DNA of 64,000 nucleotides from Cephalotus follicularis (Eukaryota > Streptophyta > Magnoliopsida > Oxalidales > Cephalotaceae): positions 1 to 64,000 of the forward strand of contig BDDD01002954.1 in the NCBI GenBank assembly GCA_001972305.1. The letters are read 5' to 3'. Shown one piece after another: positions 55,251 through 64,000 of the stretch (the first letter of the stretch is position 1; each line of letters opens with the position of its first letter). Made by a program: the position numbers and the translations under genes. The notes below the pieces were generated by a model that saw only the letters and a program-made list of their open reading frames with translations, was not told the origin of the DNA and did no database searches.

Positions 55251-57532
55251 TGTAACGACCCGAATTTCCATTAAAGATATTAATTATGGAAAGATATTTG
55301 TTATTGTGTAATTGGCAAATATTTCAAGGGACCCGTAGTATGACCCTACGCTCGGGGGGTTCGGGGGTTCCGCTCCCTTGTGAGCGGACGAGGGGTCCCG
55401 CTGCCCGGTCAGCGGGCAGGGGCTCGGGGCAGCGCCCCTGGAAGAAAACATAAATTAGTTATTACATTGTGCTAGAAATGTCTAAAGCGCTGACGGTTCC
55501 AGGTAAAGAGCCGACGCCTTGGAGGCAACCGACGACGCTCTAAATGTAAACGTCGACGCTTTGAAGACAAGTGTGTCAGTTGACCTGGAGGAGACTTAAA
55601 GCGGCGACGCTTTGTAGGAAAGCGTCAGCGCTTTAGTTGGGATAGAAGTTGGAGAACTCAGTATAAGCTCGTAACTGGCGATGCTTAGGGATAAAGAGTC
55701 GACGCTTTGCCCTGTGTCAGGTGCAAAATTCTAGCTTTTTACCCCGTTTCAGAAGAATTAAATGGATCGAGGGACACGTGTCAAGCAAGGGATGGAAGAC
55801 TTATTTTTTTCTGCTAGAAAGGGGCAGGTGGCATCATTGGATTTGATGGAATTCCATCACATGGGCAACTAGGAGGCAAACTCACATGGGTGAGGTCATG
55901 GATGACACCATGCAAGCTTGGCCTCTAAGTTTCCCTTTCTCTTTATATATGTGGGCTTTCTTAGCTGAAAAATGGTTAGCTTTCTTCTGAGATTAGAGAG
56001 GAGGATGCTTGGGAGAGAAGAAGAGAAGGAGATCAAGTGAGGTAAGGAAATTCTATACCCATTTATGTCAAAGTTTCCTTTGTTTTACTTCCAAATTATG
56101 TAGCAGATAGTTTTATTGATATCTTGATCATTTATTCATGAAAATTAGAATGGTTTAATGTTTTGGAAACTTCAAGATGTATACTTTAACTGTTATGTTT
56201 TATGCATCTCGAAATTCTGTAGAATTCTTGATGAAAAGCCATGTTTTCTTCTACTGCTCAGGTCCTGTTTTCAAAAGGAAACTGCAACTTTAAAAATTCA
56301 TTGCAGCTTCGTTTCTCAATGGAATTTTATGATTTTTATCTCTATAAATTCATTGAGATGTCTACTTTAACTTTGATGTTTTAAGTTTTCTATGACAATG
56401 ATTATTTCTATATGAAATATATATTTTAGAAAAGTTATGCAAAACTGTTTTCTAAAGGTTTTTGAGTTAATTACTCAAAGTGAAGAGAAATATTTTATGA
56501 TTGTGAAATGAAATGAAAGGAAGGTTTCTACATGAGAAACCAGTTTTACAAAAGGCTTTACAATGATGTTTTATGAATGCTTTGGGCTGATCACTCAAGG
56601 TATTAAGAAAGATTTTATGAAATGATTTTATGAATGCATTTGAGTTAACTACTCAAATGAAGAGAAATGTTTTATGAATGCATTTGAGTATTGGAAAACG
56701 TTTTTTGATTGTTTTCAAGTATGCTGGTTATATATACCAGAAAATGTATGATTTTAGAAATGTTCTGGTTTTATAAAACTAGAAGATGATTTTCAAAGAT
56801 ATTTTGAAATGTATGATGTTGAAACGTTTTGATAAAGATTATCAAAAACAAAGGATTTCGATAATGTTTAATGACTATGATTCTTACTGGGCTCTTAAAA
56901 GCTCACTCCTTTTAATGTCTTGTTTTTAAACAAATCTTCCAGGAAATGTTGAACGTGAAGTTGCGAGTTTTAGAGGAAGTTCGCGAAAGAAGAGTAAGGA
57001 AAGAAAGTATGATATGCTATGAAGTTATGTTTTAATGTCATGTGTTAATATTTTTCGTTGTGTAATGTTTTATGATAAACGATGTATAGACGTTAAAGTA
57101 AGGAAATTAATGCTATAGGTTATGATGTTTTTATGTAAGATGATGATATCAAAGGTTATTGAACATACTTGAGTGTATGAGATGTTAATGATAAAGGCGA
57201 GTATATGATTATTTTATGATGTGATAAGTTTATGTTTTTCCGCTGTGTAAGGTTACATGTTAAGTGATGTATAAATGCAAAGGTATTAGAAACGAATCAT
57301 GATAATGAGAATATGATATTTTGAAATTGATGTTTCAAAGATATAAGCATAGGCGATCCTGTGAAGTTATTAAGTAATAACATTAGGTTTTAAATCTAAG
57401 CCAAGATTATATGATATGAAATGGATCGTTAAATGATTATATGATTTGACGATCAAAGGTTACACCCACGTAACGCACCGATATTCGGAGCTCGCTTTGA
57501 GCTTAAAGCGGACTCGGGTCGGGGGCGCTACA
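55251..57532 (+). mobile_element. Solo LTR, family G copy 2 (2282 bp, TSD ACTTT)
   Basis: Starts TGTAACGACCCG, ends GGGCGCTACA, with ACTTT at 55246-55250 and 57533-57537. Removing it restores the Sirevirus LTR phrase CGTCCACTTTTCCC. It is related in reverse to 46960-48896. It holds a GC-rich segment (55330-55445), an array at 55486-55710, and TTTTATGAATG/ATTTGAGTTA repeats at 56460-56700. No credible ORF. Confidence 0.92.
55486..55710. repeat. Palindromic-word array in family G copy 2, exact 21-bp steps
   Basis: Words AGCGCTGACGG, AGAGCCGACGC, ACCGACGACGC, AACGTCGACGC and AGTGTGTCAG start at 55486, 55507, 55528, 55549 and 55570 (21 bp each). Then 55600/55621 and 55674/55695, again 21 bp. Confidence 0.88.
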
Positions 57533-58897
57533 ACTTTTCCCAAGGACCTCCTTGAGATTCCACTAGACTCCTTCTAGTACACTTTGATTTAGGATCCCGG
57601 GTGCAAATCAAAACACCTTACAAGTTTAGTAATTGACCTCAATCACTTATGGGTTCACTCCTAAATCACACTAAGGGTTCACTACCCTTTTACAAATGTG
57701 GATTACAAAGATGGTTTTGTGTTTGTAGATAACCTCTCAAAAGGTTGGATATAGCTATGTAAACTCTCAAGAATAATACTCGAGTACGGTTACAAAAATA
57801 AAGATTATGCACTTGAAGCAAGCTTTGATATTAATGTGAAAGTTGGAGATTTTCTCTAAATGTTCTTGTTGTTGTTTGATCTTGTTCTTTCCTTCTTTTT
57901 GTTATATTCTTCAGTTTATAGCCGTTGGTGAAGTGATAGATCCGTTGGGGATGTCTTGGGACTTGTCGATTTAAACACGAAGCTTTAAAATGTAATTAGT
58001 GATTGTTTCCAGCGAGCAAAGCATCGACAGTGTTCCTCAAAGAGTCGCCGCTTATGTGACTGTTGTACATTTGAATTTGAAATTGTCTGCTCAAAGCGTA
58101 GAAGGTTTCAATTTGGTGTCGACGGTTTGACACAAAGCGTTGAAGATTTGTGTAGAGCGTCGCCGCTTTGTGCAAATCAATTGGCCTTAAAAGTTTCTGT
58201 GATAAACCACTGATGTAGTGTGCTTAAGTGCTGATGCCTTGGCTTAAAGCGCTGACACTTTCCTCTGACCGTCGACACTTTAAGCAGTTTCTCCTTTGCT
58301 TAAAACTCTTCAACTGTTGACGCTTTGCACTTAGGCTTCAAAGGTCTCCTTAAGCGCTAAAGGTTGTATTTAGACCGTCGACGCTTAGACCTATTCCTGC
58401 AATTTCTAGTTTTGTCTTTACAACGTTTTATCTTTACTTGCACAAAAAGAAACTTCGTTAAATGAAAATATGTTATCATCAAAATTCGGATTGAGACATA
58501 AATGTCAACACAAACAATCAATATAACAAATCAAACAACACACACACAGAACACACAATACATACATGCTGGTAGGCGCTCAGACACATAGCAACATACC
58601 TCAAAATCGACATACCTCAAAATCGATTGAAAACAGAGATCGCCCGATTCCTTCTTGAATATTGAACTTCCTCCAAGCCTAGAGCTGCTACTCTCCCCAG
58701 CTTCCTTCTCTTTTCCACTCTGGCATTGCTCCTTCACTCCCAGGAGACGGGGAATTTATACGGGAGCACGGGAGACTTCGAACTCTCCCGAGGAAGCTCA
58801 TCTCTTGTCGCTTTCTTCATGTTTCTCGTGACACCAGGCCCCATCTCCCACTTTTTCACCTTTCTCTTGATTTCTCTAGAATGAAGGACTGTGAGAG

Positions 58898-61842
58898 TGT
58901 AACGCCCGAGGTTTTCATTAATGTGATGGTGTGTTTCCCGATGTAATCTACACCTTGAATTTAAGAGAGTCATGAGTTTCCATCTTGTGTATTGAAACTT
59001 GCATGGAGAGATAAGTGCAAAGTGTGGGAACAAGGGTGGGCAGCCGACTGCCAGAAGGAGGCAGTTGACTGGACCCCCTGTAAGTAAACCAGCCGACTGC
59101 TGGGGGAAAACAGCCGACTGAGGAGAGTGTCGGTAGAAACAGCCGACTGCCGAGACAAGGCAGCCGACTGCCACGTGGTCTGTCAGTCAAAAACGTGTTG
59201 AAATACCAAGATTTTGGAGGAGAGTTGAGGGGAGAGAAGTGTTGTTGAGTAGAGAAGTGGATGGGGGCGATTTTCCTCCATAAAAACACATCTCTTCTCC
59301 TCTTTGAATTAGTTTTCCAGAGAGAAACAAAGTGTGAGGAAGAAGAAGAGGAAAGTGAGTGTGTGACTAAGCCTAAGTGCTTTGTTTTGAACCGGGGACT
59401 TGGAAGATCAGACCAGTGGGAGAACCGGACTTGTTGGAGTTGCTGGACGGGCCTGGGAGCGTGGAACGCCTCGGATCCGGGACTTAAAGAGGTGGATTGC
59501 AATTCCTAACTTGGAATTCAAGGTAGGGGAAAGTTGTAATTGTGATTTAATTTCAATAATAATAATGTTCATGGATGAAATGCATGTAATATACTGTGAA
59601 TGGAGCATGAATGTGTGTTGTGGTGATGGTGCTATGTGTTTTGAGTGGATTAAAGTGGGTTGAATATGTGTATTTTCTACTGTTTTGGGGCATTGTCCGC
59701 AGAGCCAGCCGACTGTCCATGGAGGAAAGCCGACTGCCCAAGGCTACCAGACGACTGTTCAGTGTGAACAGCCGACTACTAAAGGGAAAAAACCAACTGT
59801 GCAAAGGAGCCAGTCGACTATTCATGCTTTGTGATGAAGGATACCTCCTACAATTTGACTAGCCGACTGCCAAGAAGGGCAACTGACTGTTGAGATAGGA
59901 CAGACGACTGCCAAGGAGGGCAGCTGACTGTTGAGATAGGACAGCCGACTGCCAAGGAGGGCAGCCGACTGTTGTTTGAGGGCAGCCGACTGCCGATAGA
60001 AGACAGCCGACTGTTGAAGGAATATAGCCGACTGTCAGTGAGAGACAGGCGACTGTTGAAGGAAAACAGCCGACTGTCAGGGGGAGACAGCCGACTGTTG
60101 AAGGAAAACAACCGACTGTCAGTGAGAGACAGCCGACTGTTTGGGATTGTTTTGCATTGTGAGCATATGCGTGCATCGTGCACCATGATGAACGGTATTG
60201 TGAATTGGTTATTGATGATTGTGAAACGTTTTACCACTTTTGGAAGTGCAAACATGATTTATATAAATCACTACTTTACTCGAAAATGTATGTTTTGAGA
60301 GAATATATTCTCGAAAGATTGTGAACTAAGAACTGTGACATTGTGAAAAATGTGTTTGTTTTCAAGTACTTTATGTTTTATAACTTGCTTGGAAATGTTT
60401 TGATCGAGTTGAATTGTTGATTGGGTAATCAACTGTTTCCAAAAAATGTACTCCATTTTGGAAGGGAGTAAATGGTTTATTAAAATAATTACTAAGGGGG
60501 AAAAGTATGTTTTCCAAAAGGATTGTTATATATATATATTGACAAATATATATGTTGCAAGTAGTTATATCTATAAATTACTTGAAATAAATTGAAGGAA
60601 AGCGTATCGTTGCAAGTATTTTATGAAGCATAATTTACTTGGGAAATGGATTGCTATATATATGTTGTAAGTATTTATACTTTTGAACGTTTTGGAAATG
60701 AACTTCAACGTATTGAACGACATGTTTTGATCAAGTAATTATTTTATAAATTGCTTGAGCTGGAACGTGTGTGCTGTGATTGCACTGTGCTATTGTTATG
60801 AATGTACTATTATTGTGACTGTGACTAGTGTTGGTACTTAGCCACTGTGCTAGTATCGTTTTTTGTGTCCTGATTATTGTTACTTAGCCGCCGCGCTAGT
60901 AACGTGAATGTTATTGAAATGATTGTGCTTGAGTGTTACCGCTAGCGGGGTAATGTTGGTAATTAGCCGCCGTGCTAGTATCGTGAGTGTTGACATTAGC
61001 GGGGTAGTGTTGGTACTTGCCTCGTGATTGTATCGTATTGTGTTCCGAGTGTTGTTACTCACCGTCGTGCCAGTAACGGGGACAATTGTTTGCATTGAGT
61101 AAATTGATTGTCTGATATGACATGTCTGATTGATAGAAGTGTTGCCCTATATGGCATGACTGATTGTTTGACTGTTTGGCAGTGTTGGACTGAGTTGTCC
61201 ATTGTGGTTTTTATTGACTGGATCGAATCGATGGGTCCTTAGGGACCTGAGGCTTGCTTGACTGTTTGTGTGGAGATCGGTCCCTTGCGAACATCAATGT
61301 TGTTTGAGTCGGTGTAACCGGGTCGAGTTACACCTATGCTGTGATATGCATACTTTGAACATATATGTATATACTGTTGTACATACCGTACTGCATCTTT
61401 TTGCATTCATACATGACATGTTTTATCTTAGATCCTGAATTACTCTTATGACTTTAGCCGAGTGAGGACAAAGGATAACACCCTACAATTTCAAATTGAT
61501 TTCAGGTTGATGCAGCGGATTGTTACCGTTGAGCTCCGTGGAGCGAATGGAGTTTTATGTTGTTTTTACTTTTGAGAAACGTTAATGGATCATTGTAATA
61601 AATGAATCGATGTATTGATGATTATTGTTCACTCCCCGTTTGGGGGCAGTTAACTTTGACGATGTTTTTGTTGTAGCATGTAGTATGAGATGCATGTTAC
61701 GTTGTAATTCGGCTTATATTTAAATGCTTCCGCGAGTTGTTAATGGCTATGGAAAGTTTTAATTTTATGGTAAATTGCATAAGCCGGATTGATATGTTTA
61801 TTGCCACCACTATTTATGTTGTTTGTGAAACGGGGTGTGACA
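58898..61842 (+). repeat. 5' LTR of S element
   Basis: TGTAACGCCCGAGG...GGGGTGTGACA. Homologous to the solo LTRs 10787-13923 and 32765-35980 in reverse. It has palindromic-word arrays at 59041-59170 and 59706-60139 and a TTAGCCGCCGTGCTAGTA-type degenerate repeat at 60835-61080. Confidence 0.9.
59041..60139. repeat. Palindromic-word arrays, 21-bp pitch (CAGCCGACTG type)
   Basis: First group: 59041/59062, 59090/59111 and 59140/59161 (21 bp within pairs, 28-29 bp between). Second group: 59706, 59727, 59748, 59769, 59790 and 59811; a 49-bp step; then 59860, 59880, 59901, 59921, 59942, 59962, 59983, 60004, 60025, 60046, 60067, 60088, 60109 and 60130. Twenty copies, steps 20 or 21. The same 49-bp step occurs in S copy 1. 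Confidence 0.92.
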
Positions 61843-61846
61843 ACAG

Positions 61847-61858
61847 TGGTATCAGAGC
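61847..61858 (+). other. Primer binding site of S element (initiator Met tRNA)
   Basis: TGGTATCAGAGC four bases after the LTR end at 61842. Confidence 0.9.
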
Positions 61859-61959
61859 ATATATCCATTTATATGCTTAGCTTGGATAAGTTCCTTGGCA
61901 ATTAACGAATTGTTTCCTTGAGATGATTACTAATGACATATTTTCCATATAGGAACAAA

Positions 61960-63192
61960 ATGGACGGTCGGAGAAGACGCGGAAGGCGTGGATTTGTTAA
62001 CGAGAATGTTCCCGAGGAAATGAATGTTGGAGAGGATCCTATGAATAATGTTCCTCAGGGGGCGGCTAATGTGGGTGTGCCGGGGGCAGCGCCTGATGTG
62101 AGAGATCCATTGGATCGCATCGCTGATTACTTTGAACAGCAGATGGCTGCCTATCAGCAACAGATGGCCGCTAATGCAGCGAATATGGAGGAGATGCAGA
62201 GATTGTATATCCAAGCTCAGCCTCAGTACATGGCTCCTGCTCACGGTGCATGTGATGACGGTAATCAGTTTTGGAGGGACCTTGAGAGGTTCATGAGACA
62301 GAATCCACCCAGTTTCAGAGGAGAGTTGGATGCTACCGTTGCTGAGAGGTGGTTGTAGGATCTAGAAAAGATCTTCGATGTGACGAACTGTACAGATGGC
62401 CAGAAACTAAAATTTGTTGTGTACCGTCTATGGGGTGAGGCCATCCACTGGTGGGAGATGGTCAAGGCAAAGTGGGAGTCAACTGGACTCGGTAGTAATT
62501 GGGAGAGGTTGCGGAAGGAGTTCCTCGATGCTTATGTGCCTCGACTTGAGCAAGAACAAAGGGAGACAGAGCTCCTGGAGCTACGCCAAGGAGAAATGAC
62601 TGTGTCGGAGTATACAGCAAGGTTTATGGAGCTAGCCAGACATTCCCCCTATCTGGTAGCTGATGATGAGAAAAAGATACGGAGGTTTTTGAAAGGTCTA
62701 CGATCGGATCTTCGGTCAAGGATCAGGGCTATGGAACTGGGGACTTTTGTAGAGGTTGCTTAGAAGACAAGGTTGTTAGAAAGCATCTCAAACGAAGACT
62801 GTGCTGAAAGGGCTCGTACGCAGCGGAGCAAACAAGACCCTACTCAGTTCAGGCCAGCATCATCACAATGGCAAGGCAGTGATTCTCCGCCCAAATTGTC
62901 CAAGAACCAATCTCAGCAGACTGCCACCCAAGGAAACCCTAGTCAAAGGAGTAATGTGAAGTCTGGGGTTTTTTTCCACTGTGGTCGTACCGGTCATCAA
63001 GTGAAAGATTTTTGGGTAAAGAAAGGGTTGTGTTTGAAATGTGGGGCACCTGGTCATTTGGTGAGGGATTGTCTGGAGATTTCAATGGCAGTACCCACAA
63101 GATCTGCGGGTGATAGTGGCGCTGCAGTTGGGCCTTCACAGCGAAAAGATACCGGCAAGGGCATCATGAGAGGTAAAAGTCTTTACTTTTAA
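61960..63192 (+). pseudogene. gag: S-element gag, two in-frame TAG stops
   Basis: ATG at 61960 (MDGRRRRGRRGF; an in-frame ATG also at 61933). One frame runs to 63192 with TAG at 62356 and 62761 and no frameshift. A Gln/Met-rich helix (EQQMAAYQQQMAANAANMEE) precedes the capsid-like Retrotrans_gag domain (GEAIHWWEMVKAKW, RLRKEFLDAYVP, GEMTVSEYTARFMELARHSP). The first zinc knuckle is degenerate (FHCGRTGHQVKDFW), the second complete (CLKCGAPGHLVRDC). The frame ends without a protease motif, and 386 bp later the 3' LTR begins. Few lesions compared with D and Tat suggest younger age or recent gag function. Confidence 0.87.
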
Positions 63193-63578
63193 ATTAAGCA
63201 TGAGTTTTGAATTCTTTTGCTATTATATGTGACTTGTTGCTATTAATCGAAGTTGTTCTGGACTTCCGGACCATTTAAGTTGTGAATGAACTGATTGGAG
63301 GGCTAACTACTTATATATGCTGGTATGGGTTGTAAGCGAAAACGAACCGTAGACGGCTGCGGACCGTAAACGGGAAGGGATGTAATTTAGATGATGCATC
63401 ATGGGTTGATATAGGACGTATAGTTATGGGTAGAAGGATATGATGAAGATTCAGTGACAGACCCTCTGTATGGATCGGGCGATGGGGGATCGTGAAAGAG
63501 AAAATGCGAGAGCGTTGTTCTCACTTGTCCCGGAGTTGTTTTAATTTCGAGGATGAAATCCCTCGAAGGAGGGGTGGA
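63193..63578 (+). other. S-element 3' untranslated region with polypurine tract
   Basis: No protease or RT remnant visible. TCGAGGATGAAATCCCTCGA (63547-63566) is a near-perfect inverted repeat. It is followed by the polypurine tract AAGGAGGGGTGGA (63566-63578) against the LTR start. Confidence 0.8.
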
Positions 63579-64000
63579 TGTAACGCCCGAGGTTTTCATT
63601 AATGTGATGGTGTGTTTCCTGATGTAATCTACACCTTGAATTTAAGAGAGTCATGAGTTTCCATCTTGTGTATTGAAACTTACATGGAGAGATAAGTGCA
63701 AAGTGTGGGAACAAGGGTGGGCAGCCGACTGCCAGAAGGAGGCAGTCGATTGGACCCCCTGTAAGTAAACCAACCAACTGCTGGGGGAAAACAGCCGGCT
63801 GGGGAGAGTGTCGGCAGAAACAGCCGACTGCCGAGACAAGGCAGCTGACTGCCACGTGGTCTGTCAGTCAAAAACGTGTTGAAATACCGAGATTTTGGAG
63901 GAGAGTTGAGGGGAGAGAAGTGTTGTTGAGTAGAGAAGTGGAGGGGGGCGATTTTCCTCCATGAAAACACATCTCTTCTCCTCTTTGAATTAGTTTTCCT
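63579..64000 (+). repeat. 3' LTR of S element, first 422 bp
   Basis: Collinear with 58898-59320, including six palindromic words at 63722-63852. Cut by the window end, so the 3' target duplication is not visible. Confidence 0.9.

Larger units (their letters stand above)
44491..58510 (-). mobile_element. Sirevirus (Ty1/Copia) with nested solo LTRs
   Basis: LTRs 44491-45640 and 55156-58510 (the latter opened by a solo LTR). Flanks CAAAT (44486-44490) and CAAAC (58511-58515) are the target duplication with one change; the undisturbed D LTR has CAAAC. On the minus strand: LTR, primer site, gag with a zinc-knuckle array, pol, an LTR-like block, a post-pol ORF split by another solo LTR, polypurine tract and LTR. 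Copia gene order with a post-pol ORF is the Sirevirus plan. Coding parts have stops and frameshifts. Confidence 0.88.
55156..58510 (-). repeat. 5' LTR of Sirevirus, opened by a solo LTR
   Basis: LTR sequence 55156-55250 plus 57538-58510, about 1.07 kb. Relative to 44491-45640 it lacks about 120 bp after TGAAAGTGCTACA and has a small insertion near 57660. It carries the array at about 58018-58390, homologous to 45151-45520. Confidence 0.85.
43352..58897 (-). mobile_element. 5' LTR of chromovirus D, truncated and interrupted
   Basis: 43352-44490 matches 31278-32258 and 38044-38283, including both tandem arrays, and 58511-58897 matches 38284-38634. The first ~130 bp of the LTR (31147-31277 in copy 1) are missing next to the inverted fragment. 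The Sirevirus sits at 44491-58510, and the S element at 58898 interrupts the remainder, which would continue beyond the window. Confidence 0.8.
58898..64000 (+). mobile_element. S-family gag-only LTR element (TR-GAG-like), continues past window
   Basis: 5' LTR 58898-61842 (2945 bp), primer site, gag, polypurine tract, 3' LTR from 63579 to beyond the window. The internal region is only 1736 bp, with no protease, RT or integrase. It is the layout called TR-GAG (terminal-repeat element with gag only). It would need enzymes from another element. The two LTR starts differ at about 13 of 420 aligned sites. It is inserted in the D LTR after GAGAG (58893-58897). Confidence 0.88.

Noticed and set aside
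56158..56370. 70-codon frame in family G LTR
   Set aside because: Isolated, Cys/Phe-rich, not present in the reverse copy at 46960-48896, and inside a solo LTR.
59706..60139. CRISPR-like layout of short repeats with unique spacers of constant length
   Set aside because: Words are only 10 bp, palindromic and degenerate, spacers are 10-11 bp, there are no cas genes, and the arrays lie within plant LTRs.
59848..60298. Open frames of 100-135 codons on both strands with heptad peptides (DSRLLKEN, TVGCFPS types)
   Set aside because: 21 bp is seven codons, so any array lacking stop codons stays open in several frames on both strands. Both strands are open, the frames are not conserved in S copy 2, and the sequence is LTR.
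9750..61858. tRNA-like TGGTATCAGAGC sequences at 9750, 55142 and 61847
   Set aside because: They are 12-base primer binding sites next to LTR ends, not tRNA genes.

Overview
This window looks like repeat-rich nuclear DNA of a flowering plant, probably a eudicot. It is AT-rich and holds no intact host gene. It contains plant-specific LTR-retrotransposon lineages: Ty3/Gypsy Tat with a second RNase H, Ogre-type LTR sequence, Tekay/Del-like chromovirus, and Ty1/Copia Sirevirus. It also holds a hAT transposase relic. Almost every coding region has in-frame stops or frameshifts, often explicable as C-to-T or G-to-A changes. The species cannot be named from the sequence.

Layout. 1-5015: AT-rich DNA with no recognisable gene. 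5016-5885: reversed, internally deleted relative of the Tat element. 6422-8243: 3' part of a Sirevirus-like element (post-pol ORF, polypurine tract, LTR stub). 8250-10140: 5' end of a Copia element on the minus strand (LTR, primer site, gag fragment). 10787-13923: a 3.1-kb solo LTR, here called family S, with GAGAG target duplication. 13924-15240: Ogre-type LTR remnant. 15567-26821: complete but decayed Tat element with 553-bp LTRs and GTTTT duplication, carrying an antisense, intron-like gene block after pol; it splits a host-like pseudogene. 27684-31146: hAT transposase pseudogene broken by a long LTR. 31147-58897: a minus-strand chromovirus (element D) whose two LTRs were each opened by later insertions. 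The left LTR holds an unidentified insert that itself holds a second S solo LTR. The right LTR holds a 14-kb Sirevirus (44491-58510) that itself holds two solo LTRs (family G). 58898-64000: an S-family element with 2.9-kb LTRs and only a gag gene, running off the window.

The most unusual feature cuts across these elements. LTRs of five families (S, G, the Sirevirus, an LTR-like block inside it, and the LTR in the hAT relic) carry arrays of short palindromic words centred on YCGR. The words are CAGYCGRCTG, AGCGTCGACGCT-like and GACGTCGAYKTC-like. They sit on a 20-21 bp pitch, with spacers that keep their length while changing sequence. Two homologous S LTRs use different words in the same slot. 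I know of no description of this; it is the main candidate for a new system.

The mobile elements are best read as a nested record: D is older than the Sirevirus, the unidentified insert and the gag-only S element that lie in its LTRs, and those are older than the solo LTRs inside them.
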